The notes under the pieces are model-generated. The model did no database searches. It was not told where the DNA came from and saw only the letters and a list, made by a program, of their open reading frames with translations. A stretch of 64,000 nt of DNA from Lysobacterales bacterium (GTDB lineage: Bacteria > Pseudomonadota > Gammaproteobacteria > Xanthomonadales > Xanthomonadaceae): positions 1 to 64,000 of the forward strand of contig JAEKKW010000068.1 of NCBI GenBank assembly GCA_019510195.1, read 5' to 3'. Below, in pieces: positions 49,425 to 60,382 of this stretch (positions are counted from its first letter, which is position 1; every line of letters starts with the position of its first letter). Made by a program: the position numbers and the translations under genes.

Positions 49425-51172
49425 TGCGGTTCCTGGTGCATGGGGAATGCGGAAAGTCTACGGCCCAATCCCGACACGCGGCTGGCATGGCGCGACAATG
49501 CCGCGGCAATCACCTCGGCGCTGCCCGCGATGTGCAGCACGTCGCGAGCGCGGGTGATCGCGGTATAGAGCAGTTCGCGACTGAGGACGCGGCTGTCGGC
49601 GCGCGGCAGTTGCAACCAGACTTCGTCGAATTCGCTGCCCTGGGCCTTGTGCACGGTCATCGCGAACGCCGATTCGTGTTCGGGCAGCGCCGCCGGATGG
49701 AAGGCGCGCACGCCGCCTTCGCCGGCGAACCACGCCAGCGGCACGCCGTGTTCGTCCGGCAGGCAGACGCCGACGTCGCCGTTGAACAGGTGTTGCGGGT
49801 GATGGTTGCGGGTGATCAGCAGCAGGCGCCCGGGGAACCATGCCGGCGGCGTGCCGATGCGACGGCCGGACAGCAGCGTCTCGATTCGCGCATTGAGGCC
49901 GCGCGCACCTTGCGGACCTTCGCGAAGCGCCGTGAGCAGGCGCAGGCGATTGGCCCGCTCCAGCGCTTCGGCGGGATCACGGATCGTGGCGAGTGCGTGC
50001 CAGTGTTCGAGCAGTTGAGGTCGCGCCCGCAGCGGATCGTCAACGCCTTCATGGAAGTGCACATTGGACAACGCATCGCCGCGCAGCAACGCCAATGCTT
50101 GGTCGGCCCTGCCCTCGCGCACGGCCGTCGCCAGCGGCGCAAGCCGCAACGTGTCGCTCTGGCGCCAGCCGCGCTGCAGGTGCACGCGGTGGTCACGCAG
50201 ATCGTCTGCAGAGAGGATCGCCGCCAGCACGTCGCCGGCTTCGACCGAAGGCAGCTGGTCGGCATCACCCAGCAGGATCAGTTGCGCGCCATCGGCGATC
50301 GCATCGACCAGCTTGCACATCAACGGCAGGTCGACCATCGAGGCTTCGTCCACCACCACGATGTCGTAGGGCAGCGGATTGTCGGCGTCGTGGCGGAATC
50401 GCGCGGTATCCGTGATGGTGCCGAGCAGTCGATGCAGGGTACTGGCGGTGGAAGGCAACGCCGCGATCAGGTCGGCATCGGTGCCCGACGTCTCCAATTG
50501 CCGTGTGGCGCGGTGCAGGCTTTCCGCCATGCGTTCGGCAGCGCGTCCAGTCGGCGCGGCGAGCGCGATGCGCGGCAGCGGACCGCCGGCAGCGATCGCC
50601 TGGGCGATGCGCATCAGCAGCAGTCGAGCAATCGTGGTGGTCTTGCCGGTGCCGGGACCACCGGTGATCAGCACCAGTGCGCGTTGCAATGCCAACGTGG
50701 CGGCACGGGCCTGGAGATCGCCATTTGCCGCGTCGGGAAAAAGTGTCGCGAACAACGGCGCGATCGCCGCGTCATCGTCCACCAGTGCTTGTGCCGCGAT
50801 GCGTTGCAGGCCGAGTGCAAGTCGCCGTTCGTATTCGCGATAACGGCGCAGATAGAGCAATCCATGTTCGAGCACGAGCGGCGCGGCGCCGGATTCCGTT
50901 TCCGCGGACTCCGGCGTGGCGACGAAGCGGGAGGCCTGCAATGCCTGCAGCCACCCGGCGGCATCTGGCCAGGGCAAGTTGGCATCGACGAATTGTCGCG
51001 GCTGCGCCGGAGCGAACGCAGCGTGACCCTGCGCAACCGCCAGCGATGCCAGCGCGGCTGCAGCCAGCACGCAGTCCGGTGTTGATGGATCGAGCCGGCG
51101 CAAACTCTGCGCCAATGCATCATCCAGCGTGCGCAGGACCTTGGCATCGCGCAACGCGCGCAACAGGCTCAT
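49421..51172 (-). CDS. recD: exodeoxyribonuclease V subunit alpha (RecD)
   Basis: 583 aa; LITGGPGTGKTTTIARLLL, VVDEASMVDLPLM, LLGDADQLPSVEAG, FAMTVHKAQGSEFDEV. Confidence 0.95.
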   Translation of the reverse strand: MSLLRALRDAKVLRTLDDALAQSLRRLDPSTPDCVLAAAALASLAVAQGHAAFAPAQPRQFVDANLPWPDAAGWLQALQASRFVATPESAETESGAAPLVLEHGLLYLRRYREYERRLALGLQRIAAQALVDDDAAIAPLFATLFPDAANGDLQARAATLALQRALVLITGGPGTGKTTTIARLLLMRIAQAIAAGGPLPRIALAAPTGRAAERMAESLHRATRQLETSGTDADLIAALPSTASTLHRLLGTITDTARFRHDADNPLPYDIVVVDEASMVDLPLMCKLVDAIADGAQLILLGDADQLPSVEAGDVLAAILSADDLRDHRVHLQRGWRQSDTLRLAPLATAVREGRADQALALLRGDALSNVHFHEGVDDPLRARPQLLEHWHALATIRDPAEALERANRLRLLTALREGPQGARGLNARIETLLSGRRIGTPPAWFPGRLLLITRNHHPQHLFNGDVGVCLPDEHGVPLAWFAGEGGVRAFHPAALPEHESAFAMTVHKAQGSEFDEVWLQLPRADSRVLSRELLYTAITRARDVLHIAGSAEVIAAALSRHASRVSGLGRRLSAFPMHQEPQ

Positions 51173-54100
51173 GCCACGGCTCCCGTAGCAACGTGACCGA
51201 ACAGGGCATCCAGCGCATGCACCAGTTCAGGCGCAAAACATTGGGCGAAGATGCCCGGAGAATCGTTGCGCGCGGCATCGAGGCCACGGCAGAACAGATA
51301 GCGGATGCCGCCGAAATCGCGGGCGTAGTCGTAGGCCGTCCCGATGCGGAAACGCAACCAGCGATGCAGGGCCAGGGTGTAGATCAAGGCCTGCAGGTCG
51401 TATTCGCTGTGCGCCATTGCACGCTGTAGTGATGCGTCGTCATAGGTCGGCAGGCGATTGGATTTGTAGTCGAGCACGTACCACTTGCCGTCGACGCAAT
51501 AGGTGAGATCGATCAGGCCGGTCATCAGGCCTTCGAGGCGTTGGCGCAAACCGAAGCCATGGCGATCACGCACCACGCCGTGGGCGTGCAACAATTCGAG
51601 CATGGCGTCGACGCGCACCGGCTGCAGCGCGAACTGGAATTCGATTTCCGGACGCCGCTGGTCCTCAGGCACGTCGCACAGGCGCACGCCTTCCGGCAAT
51701 CCAACCGTCAGCGTCTGGCCAACCAGCCGCGTCGTCAGCGCGATGCCATCGTCGAGCACATCGGCGCCATAGCCTTCATCGCGCAGGGCCTTGGCGATGA
51801 TCCCGGTTTCGTCATCGGGTGCGGCATCACCGGACTTCCAGCCCTGCCAGCTGACGAAATCGGCGTGTTCCAATGCGGCGTGCAAGGCCACGCCGTAGCG
51901 ATTGCCGGCGAAGCGCGGATCGAATCCGTCATCGACCAGGTCTTCCGTTGCATCGGGCTCGTCGTTGCCGCCGCTGGCCGGCAGCGTCGCCGTGCTGCTG
52001 GCATCGCCAGCATCCGCTTTCGCCAATTGGCTGAAGCTGTAGACCCACCAGTCGTTCGCCAGATGGCGCGTGGTCTTGCGTGCCATCGGCACGTCGGCAT
52101 CATTCTCCGGGGGAAGGCGTGGCAAATCCTTCCGCGGCGCGACGCTGTCGATCACGATGTCTGCGCGTCCGGCGAGCGCGCCGACATCGCGCAACATTTT
52201 CACCAGCGTGGTCTTGTCGTGGTTGTAGAACTGGCCGCAGGCGAGCCACAACGCATGTTCGGCGCGGGTCAGGCCGACATACAGCAGGCGCGCATCCTCG
52301 CCGCGCTGGTCCTCCTGCCACTGCTGCTTCGCATCGTCCCACCGTGCTTCCGGCAAATCGGACTTCCAGTGCAGACAGCGACGATTGCCATCTTCGTCGT
52401 GCACCACGCAATGGCGCCCCGGTGACGATTCCCTGCGGCCGATGCCGGCGAAGGGCAGGAACACCAGCGGATATTCCAGCCCCTTGCTCTTGTGCAGGGT
52501 GACGATCTGCACGCACCGCGCATCGGACTCCAGGCGCAGAAGTTGCGTCTCGTCATTGTGATCGGCATCGGCGATGCGCCATTCCAGCCAGTCGACCAAT
52601 CCGTGCAGGCCGAGCGCGTCCTGCTGTGCTTCCTGCAGCAGTTCGGCCAATTGCAGATAGTTGCTGAGCCGGCGCTCGCCATCGAGCAGCCCGAGCAGGC
52701 GCTTCGCGGCGTGCGCGCAGAGATCACCGACCAGGGCGAGCGTGCCGGCGCGATTCCAGCGTTCGCGCCACGCCTGCGCATCCTGCTGTCGCGCATGGCT
52801 GACGGCGACCTCGCGATCGAGCTGTTCGATCGCGGCGGCATCCGTGCCGACCAGCACCGTTGACAACGCAGTACGCAAACGACGGTCATCGCCAATGTGC
52901 AACAACGCCAGCAGCAACGCATGCAATTCACGGGCCTCCGCCGTGGCGAACAGGCTCAGCTTGCCGGCGGCAACGGCGGGAATGCCGGCCTCGGCCAGCG
53001 CCTGCCGGATCATCGTCGCCTCGAAATGCGAACGCACCAGCACTGCGATGTCGCCGGGCTGCACGGCGCGCATGTCGCCGCCATCTTTCAGCATCGCCTG
53101 GCCGCGGCGCGCATCGGACAACACACCATGGATCGCTGCAACACATGCGCGGGTGGCGAGATCGCGCGATTGGCTGGCGCTCCACGGTTTCGGCTTGCCC
53201 TTGGGGTCATCGGGCGGCGGTGGCGCCTGCCACAACGTCAGCGCCGGCGCGACAACTCCATCGCGGAGGAAATCGTCGTCGCTGACCGAACCCCCGGGTT
53301 CGACCGCATGGAACTCGATGCGATCATCGACGAAAGCGTCATCGCCAGCCTGTTGGTACAGCGCCGCGATCGCGCCCACCAGCGATGGCCGCGAACGGAA
53401 GTTTTCCGACAGCGTCGGTGCTTCTTCCGCGCTGTCACGCGCAGCAAGATAGGTGTGGACGTCGCCGCCGCGAAATCCGTAGATCGCCTGCTTGGGATCG
53501 CCGATCAGGAACAATGCGGACGTCGGGCTGCCACTGCCGAAGACGCGATCGAAAATCGCCCATTGGCGCGCATCGGTGTCCTGGAATTCGTCGACCAGCG
53601 CGACCCGGTATTGCGTCCGCAGCCGTGTCGCCAGCAACTCGCCATTCGGGCCGGAAAGCGCATCGGCGACGCCATCGATCAGATCGTCATGGGTCTGCAC
53701 CCGGCGCTGGCGCTTGAGGGTGGAGATGCGCGCCCTTGCATCATCACGAATGCGATGCAGCAGCGCGATGCGGCGCCGCGCCAGATAGTCGCGCTGCGCC
53801 TGCAGGGCATCGAGGTATGGCGGAATCGCCGCGCACAACGAAGAATCCGGCGTCCGCTCGAGCTGCCCCTTGTTGGTCCTCGCCAGCAGGACCTCGCGCT
53901 GCAAGTGGGCGAGCTTGTCGTGTTCGAAGGGAATGCCGCCATCGCCGGCCGACCACTGCATCGCCGCATCGAACAAGGCGTGGATCCATTCCGGCTTGTA
54001 GCTCTGTCCGTTGAGGATCTTGTCCGCGCACGCCGCCAGCAATGCCGCGCGGAATTCCTCGCCATGGCCACGGAACGCCTCGGCCAGTGCAGCTCCGGTC

Positions 54101-54777
54101 TCGCGCAGCAATGGCGCCGGATCCTCCGGCAAGGCGGCTTCGGGCGGCAACAGGATCGGTTCGCGCAGCAATGCCGGCAGGTCTTCCGCCAATGTCGCAT
54201 GGCCCGAACTCCACAGCGCAGCGAGATCCCCGGCGGCTGCGTCATCCAGTGCATGCGCGCGCCAGAGGTCGGCGGCGATTTCGTCGCGCAGATCGCGATC
54301 GCTGGCCAGCAGTTCCGGCGCATCGAAGGCGTGGCCCGCTTCCAGCGCATGTTCGCGCAATACCCGCAAACAGAAACCATGGATGGTGAAGATGGCGGCG
54401 AGATCGGTCTCGAGCACGGCCTGGCGCAGGCGCCGGCGCAGGGCGTCGCGGCTCTCCGCTTCGAATGCGAGATGCGCATCGAGGATGCGGCGTGTCAGCG
54501 CGGCTTCCGATGCTTCATCGTCGGTCGATGGCGCATCGAGGATATCGAGCGCGAGTTGCAGGCGTTCGCGGATTCGCTTGCGCAATTCCTGCGTCGCCGC
54601 TTCGGTGAACGTCACCGCCAGGATTTCGCCGATGCGCAGGCCGTGTTCGACCACCAGCCGCGTGACCAGCGTCGCCAGCGTGAACGTCTTGCCGGTACCG
54701 GCGCTGGCTTCGATCAGGCGCACGCCATCAAGCGGCAACGCCAGCCAGGGATCCTGCGCGGCATCGATGGCGCTCAT
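51169..54777 (-). CDS. recB: exodeoxyribonuclease V subunit beta (RecB)
   Basis: 1202 aa; IEASAGTGKTFTLATL, LVDEFQDTDARQWAIFDRVF, TLHKSKGLEYPLVFLPF, LDYKSN nuclease motif. Confidence 0.96.
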   Translation of the reverse strand: MSAIDAAQDPWLALPLDGVRLIEASAGTGKTFTLATLVTRLVVEHGLRIGEILAVTFTEAATQELRKRIRERLQLALDILDAPSTDDEASEAALTRRILDAHLAFEAESRDALRRRLRQAVLETDLAAIFTIHGFCLRVLREHALEAGHAFDAPELLASDRDLRDEIAADLWRAHALDDAAAGDLAALWSSGHATLAEDLPALLREPILLPPEAALPEDPAPLLRETGAALAEAFRGHGEEFRAALLAACADKILNGQSYKPEWIHALFDAAMQWSAGDGGIPFEHDKLAHLQREVLLARTNKGQLERTPDSSLCAAIPPYLDALQAQRDYLARRRIALLHRIRDDARARISTLKRQRRVQTHDDLIDGVADALSGPNGELLATRLRTQYRVALVDEFQDTDARQWAIFDRVFGSGSPTSALFLIGDPKQAIYGFRGGDVHTYLAARDSAEEAPTLSENFRSRPSLVGAIAALYQQAGDDAFVDDRIEFHAVEPGGSVSDDDFLRDGVVAPALTLWQAPPPPDDPKGKPKPWSASQSRDLATRACVAAIHGVLSDARRGQAMLKDGGDMRAVQPGDIAVLVRSHFEATMIRQALAEAGIPAVAAGKLSLFATAEARELHALLLALLHIGDDRRLRTALSTVLVGTDAAAIEQLDREVAVSHARQQDAQAWRERWNRAGTLALVGDLCAHAAKRLLGLLDGERRLSNYLQLAELLQEAQQDALGLHGLVDWLEWRIADADHNDETQLLRLESDARCVQIVTLHKSKGLEYPLVFLPFAGIGRRESSPGRHCVVHDEDGNRRCLHWKSDLPEARWDDAKQQWQEDQRGEDARLLYVGLTRAEHALWLACGQFYNHDKTTLVKMLRDVGALAGRADIVIDSVAPRKDLPRLPPENDADVPMARKTTRHLANDWWVYSFSQLAKADAGDASSTATLPASGGNDEPDATEDLVDDGFDPRFAGNRYGVALHAALEHADFVSWQGWKSGDAAPDDETGIIAKALRDEGYGADVLDDGIALTTRLVGQTLTVGLPEGVRLCDVPEDQRRPEIEFQFALQPVRVDAMLELLHAHGVVRDRHGFGLRQRLEGLMTGLIDLTYCVDGKWYVLDYKSNRLPTYDDASLQRAMAHSEYDLQALIYTLALHRWLRFRIGTAYDYARDFGGIRYLFCRGLDAARNDSPGIFAQCFAPELVHALDALFGHVATGAVA

Positions 54778-57700
54778 GCCGCATCCTCCGCATCGCCGTG
54801 TTCGGGCGGCATGATGCCGTCGATATCGATGGATCCGCTCGCACCAGACGCCAGTGCGCCATAGATATCGCCGGCCAGTTTCGCAAACGCCGAGCGCATG
54901 TCCTCGTCATCGAACAGATCGCGCCCGCGCAAGGCCAGCTGCCAGGCATCGCTGCCGCCTTCCGCCCATTGCCGCTCGCCGCCGCGCCATGTGCTCGCGG
55001 CGTTGCGCAGGCCAAGGGCGGGCGTCGGCGCGGAGTACAGCGCCCATGCACTGGATGGAGCGAACGGCAATGGTCGCCGCAATCCTTCCGTGCGGATCGC
55101 CAGCAGGATGCGCAGGGCTGCGATGGCAGCGTCGCGATCGATCGGTGTGCGCAGGTGCGGGCCAACGCCACCTTCCCTGGCCTGGTGGAATTCCACGAAT
55201 GGAAGTTCGATCCCGGCGGCCGTCGCCAGCAACCAGTCGAGGCCATTGCGAATAGCCGAGGGACCATTCGGCACGCCCAGGCGAATCCGCGCGATGCCTT
55301 GCGGCCAGACATCGGCGATGCGCCCATGCAAGCGGAGACCGTCGATGTCGACAGCCACCCGATGCATGGTTGCAGTCGCATCGCCACGCCAATTCCCGAA
55401 CGCGCGTGCATACGGATCGATTTCCGCCACCAGCGCGTCCAGCGCGAGTCGTCCCGACGCTCCCGACGGCAACAGGCCGCGCGCGCGCAGCGACGCCTGC
55501 AATGTCGAGGCGCTTGTGCCCGCGATCAAGCCGGCGAACACCGCGCGTTGCAGGCGACTGCGCTGCAATCCGCGCGCCGGGGCCTGCAGGGGTTCGATGT
55601 CCTCGCCCGCATCTTCGATCTCCGGCAGGCGCAGTTGCAGTCGCTGCTCCAGGAAGATCCTGGCCGGATCGAGCAGGAAGCGCCGCAAGGCATCCAGCGA
55701 CAATTCGCTTTCTTTCTCCGCCGCCGGCGCAAACGCTGCGGCCGCATCCATCCACGGCCGCAACCGCGCACGCGCGACCGAGAGGCCGGCCGCTGCCGGT
55801 TGCCAATCGCTGCGATAGCTGAAGAAACGATCATCGCCGCCGCCGAACGCCGCCGGTGAAAACGGTTGCAGGGCATGGTGCAGCACCCGCTGTTTCTGCG
55901 ACTGTCCGTCGTAGGCCCTCGCGGCGGCCAGCAATTCCGTCACCAGCACCGAAGGTTCGCGCGCGCTGCCGTCGCGCGGATCGGCGCCGAGCCAGCTCAG
56001 GTAGAACGCGTCCTGCGCGGACGCGAACAATTGCAGAAAGAGAAAACGGTCGTCATCGCGGGTCGAACGATCACCGCGCCGGCGCCGGTCGCTGCCGAGT
56101 TCGGCGGTAAGGCGATTGAGTCCGGCGGCGGAATCGCGGCGCGGGAAATCGCCGTCGTTCATGCCGAGCAGGCAGATCACCCGGAACGGCAGCAGGCGCA
56201 TCGGCACCATCCGCGCGAAGCTGACGCCACCGGTAAGCAACGGCGCGCGGGTGTCGGACGCACCCAGTTCCGCGGTGAAATGCGCGCGCACGACTTCGCC
56301 GGGAACCGGCGCGTTGTAACCGCCGCGTTCGGCCTGCTCCGCAAAGGCATTGATGGCCGTGCGCAGGCGATCCAGCGCGCGCTGTCCCGGCGCGGTCGCG
56401 GGCGGTCGCGGCAACAAGGCATCGAGCAGCGAAAGCAGGTGTTCGCGCCACTGCGCCGGCGTCATCGCCTCGCCGAACAGGCGCTCATGGCGGGCAAGCA
56501 CCCGCAACAGACGCAACACCACATCGAGCGCATCGAGCGCGCTGCCTTCCAGTTCCGTCCACGGCGCAACACCGGCGCCGCTTTCACCCGTGATGAAGTC
56601 CTCGCTGCCGCTGGCGTGGCCGAGCAACAGGCGATCGAGCGCGAACTGCCAAGTGTAGGCATCGTCGGCCGGTGCACCGTTGCGTGCGCGATGCGCGGCA
56701 TCGATGCCCCAGCGCGCGCCGGCATCCAGCAGCCACGCGTGCAGACGTTCGAAATCGCTGGCGTCGAGCCCGGCGGCTTCTGCCAGCGGTGCACTCGCCA
56801 GCAGGTCGAGGACCTCCTCCAGCCCGAAACGGGAAGTCGGCAATGCCAGCAGGCGCAGGAAGACTTCGGCCAGCGCTTCTTCCGCGAGCGGACTGGCATC
56901 GGCGACGGCATAGGGAATCGCATCGCCATGCGCCTGGCCACCAAACACGGCATCGAGATACGGCAGGTAGGGATCGATGTCGGGCGCCATCACCGCGATT
57001 TCGCGCGGCTGCAACGGCGGGTCGAAGCGCGGATCTTCCAGCAATGCACGCAAGCGGTCGTGCAGCACCTGCAGTTCGCGCAACCGCGTATGGCAGGCAT
57101 GGAACTGCAGGCTGGGATCGTTCTTGATGGGGTCGTCGACGACAGTCGCGGCACGACGATGGAAAAGATCGCCCTGCATCCGCCGCAACAGGCTGTCGTG
57201 CAGGGCACCGCCGCCCTGCGCGGGATCGGCCCAGGCGGTGATCTCGCCGGAGGGATGCACCACCTCGCCGCTGCCGAGCAGGGCCATGAAGTCGCGGCCA
57301 GCCGCGCCCCAGTCGCGCAGCAACGGATTTTCGTTGGCGTCGGCGAAGGGATCCTCGCCCGCGCGCAGACGCGTACCCGACGATTGCAGGTCGCCCCAGT
57401 ATTCCGCGCTCGGCGTCGGCAGATAAAAATGCAGCGTGCCGATCCGGGCCTGCGTCGCGATCACCCGCAATACGTCGGGCGAGACATTGAGTGTGGCGAA
57501 AACAAACAGACGCGATGGCAACCCGGATGGCAACGCATCACCGCTCGCATGCCGCGCGAGATAGTCCTGGATGCGCCGCGCGCGATGTGCATGCCCGGAC
57601 GCGACGGCGCGCCACAGGATCGCCTGCGGATCGTCGGGGTCGGCGCCGTCTTCCCAGCGCAGCAGCCAGTCGCGACGCCAGGCCTGGTATTTCTCGAAGA

Positions 57701-58145
57701 CATTGGCGAGTTCACCGGCCAGCGCCCACGGCTTCACCGCATCGCGCCCGCTCGCATCTTCCGCGAGATAGCCGGAAAGCTGCGCCAGCGCCGGCCGCGC
57801 CATCAACACGGGATCGCGCAGTGCCGCGTACAGCCGCCAGCGCAGGGTCGTCGCGTCAAGATCGTCGTCGATCGGACCGAGATTGGCCTCGAGCGCGCGC
57901 GCGACGAATTCGCCCGGCGTGAGGAATTCCAGGTTGGCCGCGATGCCATGGCGCTGGGCCAGGGTCGCCTGCAGCCAGCGTCGCATCGCGACCTGCGGGA
58001 TCAGGATGGTGTCCGGCGTCAGCAAGGATTGCCCTTCGGCCGGCGTCCGCAACGCGTCCGCCAGCAGTCCCGCCAGCACATCGAGCGCGTTCGAATGGTA
58101 GAGGCGGAAATCGGGTGCGTCGGCGTGGTTCATCGATGTCGGCAT
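54774..58145 (-). CDS. recC: exodeoxyribonuclease V subunit gamma (RecC)
   Basis: 1123 aa; FRLYHSNALDVLAGLLAD, FVFATLNVSPDVLRVIA, ICLLGMNDGDFPR; translationally coupled to recB. Confidence 0.95.
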   Translation of the reverse strand: MPTSMNHADAPDFRLYHSNALDVLAGLLADALRTPAEGQSLLTPDTILIPQVAMRRWLQATLAQRHGIAANLEFLTPGEFVARALEANLGPIDDDLDATTLRWRLYAALRDPVLMARPALAQLSGYLAEDASGRDAVKPWALAGELANVFEKYQAWRRDWLLRWEDGADPDDPQAILWRAVASGHAHRARRIQDYLARHASGDALPSGLPSRLFVFATLNVSPDVLRVIATQARIGTLHFYLPTPSAEYWGDLQSSGTRLRAGEDPFADANENPLLRDWGAAGRDFMALLGSGEVVHPSGEITAWADPAQGGGALHDSLLRRMQGDLFHRRAATVVDDPIKNDPSLQFHACHTRLRELQVLHDRLRALLEDPRFDPPLQPREIAVMAPDIDPYLPYLDAVFGGQAHGDAIPYAVADASPLAEEALAEVFLRLLALPTSRFGLEEVLDLLASAPLAEAAGLDASDFERLHAWLLDAGARWGIDAAHRARNGAPADDAYTWQFALDRLLLGHASGSEDFITGESGAGVAPWTELEGSALDALDVVLRLLRVLARHERLFGEAMTPAQWREHLLSLLDALLPRPPATAPGQRALDRLRTAINAFAEQAERGGYNAPVPGEVVRAHFTAELGASDTRAPLLTGGVSFARMVPMRLLPFRVICLLGMNDGDFPRRDSAAGLNRLTAELGSDRRRRGDRSTRDDDRFLFLQLFASAQDAFYLSWLGADPRDGSAREPSVLVTELLAAARAYDGQSQKQRVLHHALQPFSPAAFGGGDDRFFSYRSDWQPAAAGLSVARARLRPWMDAAAAFAPAAEKESELSLDALRRFLLDPARIFLEQRLQLRLPEIEDAGEDIEPLQAPARGLQRSRLQRAVFAGLIAGTSASTLQASLRARGLLPSGASGRLALDALVAEIDPYARAFGNWRGDATATMHRVAVDIDGLRLHGRIADVWPQGIARIRLGVPNGPSAIRNGLDWLLATAAGIELPFVEFHQAREGGVGPHLRTPIDRDAAIAALRILLAIRTEGLRRPLPFAPSSAWALYSAPTPALGLRNAASTWRGGERQWAEGGSDAWQLALRGRDLFDDEDMRSAFAKLAGDIYGALASGASGSIDIDGIMPPEHGDAEDAA

Positions 58146-58276
58146 TGTGCCGGAGCCAAATCGCAGCGATCGAGATCGTCGGCACGGTGGACATGCCCCC
58201 GCCCATGGATCGGCCGGGTTCCATTCAGCTACGCCGACGCACTCTGTAGCGTCCGGGGAATTCCATCTATATACGC

Positions 58277-59065
58277 GTGCGCGAACTTGCCGCCCCTGCC
58301 GTCCGACTGACCGACCTGCGCCTGATGCGCGGCGGTCGCGTGGTGCTGGACGACATCAACCTGGTCGTGCCGCGCGGCAGCGTCACCGCCGTGCTGGGAC
58401 CGTCGGGCAGCGGCAAGTCGACCATGCTCGCCGCGCTGACCGGTGAACTCGCGCCCAGCGCCGGTTCGGTCGAGCTGTTCGGCCAGCCGGTGCCGCAGGA
58501 TCGCCGCGCCCTGCTGGAACTGCGCAAGCAGGTCGGCGTGCTGTTGCAGGGCAACGGCCTGCTCACCGATCTCACCGCCGCCGACAATGTCGCGTTGCCG
58601 CTGCAGGCGCATACCGGTCTTCCCGTGCCGATCCTCGCGCGACTGGTGGCGATGAAGCTGCAGGCGGTCGGATTGCGCCACGCCGCAGACCTCTACCCGC
58701 GCGAACTTTCGGGCGGCATGGCCCGCCGCGTCGCGCTCGCACGCGCGATCGCACTCGATCCGCCTCTGATGATCTACGACGAACCGCTGACCGGTCTCGA
58801 TCCGATCGCGTCCGGCGTGATCATGAGCCTGATCGCCCGCCTCAACGCCACGCTCGGACTGACCAGCATCATCGTCAGCCACCACGTCCACGAAACGCTG
58901 CCGATCACCGACCAGGCGGTGGTGATCGCCGATGGCCGCATCGTCTTCACCGGCACGCCGGCGGAACTGCAGGCCAGCCACGATCCCTTCGTCCGCCAGT
59001 TCCTCGACGGCGCGCCGGATGGCCCCATTCCCTTCGATGCCGCGGCGCGGGCGGTGGCGGCATGA
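58277..59065 (+). CDS. mlaF: Mla phospholipid transport ATP-binding protein
   Basis: 262 aa ABC ATPase; LGPSGSGKSTMLAALTGEL, ELSGGMARRVALARAI, YDEPLTGLDPI. Confidence 0.93.
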   Translation: MRELAAPAVRLTDLRLMRGGRVVLDDINLVVPRGSVTAVLGPSGSGKSTMLAALTGELAPSAGSVELFGQPVPQDRRALLELRKQVGVLLQGNGLLTDLTAADNVALPLQAHTGLPVPILARLVAMKLQAVGLRHAADLYPRELSGGMARRVALARAIALDPPLMIYDEPLTGLDPIASGVIMSLIARLNATLGLTSIIVSHHVHETLPITDQAVVIADGRIVFTGTPAELQASHDPFVRQFLDGAPDGPIPFDAAARAVAA

Positions 59066-59817
59066 CGCCGGTGATCGACATCCTGCGTTCGCTCGGCCAG
59101 GCGGGCCTGTTCGCCGCCAGCGTGCTGCGCGCGTCGTTTCCGCCGACCCGCGACATGTTCACGGAATTCGTGCGCGAGCTCTACAAGATCGGCGCGCGCT
59201 CGCTGCCGATCATCTTGGTCGGCGGCGCCTTCGTCGGCCTCTCGGTGACCCTGCTCGGCTATCGCGCGCTCGATACCTACGGCGCCAGCAACCAGGTCAG
59301 CGCGATGCTCGGCCTCGGCCTCTATCGCGAACTGGCGCCGGTGCTCACCGCGCTGCTGTTCATCGGTCGTGCCGGTTCGTCGATCGCCGCCGAACTCGGA
59401 CTGATGCGCGCCACCGACCAGATCACCGCGCTCGGCCTGATGGCGATCGATCCGATCGCGAAGGTCGTGGTGCCGCGCTTCTGGGCGGCGGTGCTGGCGG
59501 TGCCGCTGCTGGTCGCGTTCTTCTGCTCGGCGGCCATCGCCGCCGGCTGGTTCGAATCGGTGAAAGTGATCGGCCTCGATGGCGGCACCTTCTGGCAGGT
59601 GATGAAGGATGCGGTCGATGTCCGCCACGATTTCCTGCCCGCCTTTCTCAAGGCCGCGGTGTTCGGCGCGACTGCCGCACTGGTCTCGGCCCACGTCGGC
59701 TTCCACGCCGAACCCACCATCGAAGGCACCTCGGTAGCGACCACCCGCGCGGTGGTCAATGCCTCGCTACTGGTGCTGATGTTCAACTTCGTGCTCTCGG
59801 CGCTGATGTTCCGATGA
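59062..59817 (+). CDS. mlaE: Mla permease MlaE
   Basis: 251 aa; GGAFVGLSVTLLGYRALDTYGASNQ, LGLYRELAPVLTALLFIGRAGSSIAAELG. Confidence 0.95.
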   Translation: MTPVIDILRSLGQAGLFAASVLRASFPPTRDMFTEFVRELYKIGARSLPIILVGGAFVGLSVTLLGYRALDTYGASNQVSAMLGLGLYRELAPVLTALLFIGRAGSSIAAELGLMRATDQITALGLMAIDPIAKVVVPRFWAAVLAVPLLVAFFCSAAIAAGWFESVKVIGLDGGTFWQVMKDAVDVRHDFLPAFLKAAVFGATAALVSAHVGFHAEPTIEGTSVATTRAVVNASLLVLMFNFVLSALMFR

Positions 59818-59851
59818 GCGCTCCTACTTCATATTCCACGGAGATCCGGCC

Positions 59852-60382
59852 ATGAGCATTCGCGGCCCGCGCCTCGAATTCGCCGTCGGCGCCTTCCTGC
59901 TGCTTGCCCTGGGCACGTTGCTGGTGCTGGCGTTCGCCTCCACCAACGGCAAGTTCGGCTTCGGCGGCAGCGCCACCTACCCGCTGAAGGCGCACTTCTC
60001 CGCCATCGGCCAACTGCGCCCGCAGGCGCCGGTGAAAATCGGCGGCGTCACCGTCGGCAGCATTTCCGACATCCAGCTCGATCCGCAGAAGTACGACGCG
60101 GTGGTCACGATCGCCATGCAGTCGAAGTACAAGGACCTCCCGGCCGATACCACCGCCGGCGTGTTCACCAGCGGCCTGCTCGGCGAGTCCTACATCGGCC
60201 TGACCCCGGGCGGCGACCCCAATGTGCTGAAGCCGGGCGACGAGATCGCCTTCACCCAGCCGGCGGTCGATCTGCTCCAGCTGGTCGGCAAATACATGTT
60301 CAGCGGCGGTGCTGCCAAGCCGGGCAATGATGCGCCGGCTGCGTCTACCGACGCCAAATCCACACAGGAATCCAAGCCATGA
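59852..60382 (+). CDS. mlaD: MlaD (MCE domain) protein
   Basis: 176 aa; YPLKAHFSAIGQLRPQAPVKIGGVTVGSI. Confidence 0.95.
   Translation: MSIRGPRLEFAVGAFLLLALGTLLVLAFASTNGKFGFGGSATYPLKAHFSAIGQLRPQAPVKIGGVTVGSISDIQLDPQKYDAVVTIAMQSKYKDLPADTTAGVFTSGLLGESYIGLTPGGDPNVLKPGDEIAFTQPAVDLLQLVGKYMFSGGAAKPGNDAPAASTDAKSTQESKP

Noticed and set aside
52897-54864. 655-aa plus-strand ORF (also 55866-58310 814 aa)
   Set aside because: Antisense shadows of recB and recC.
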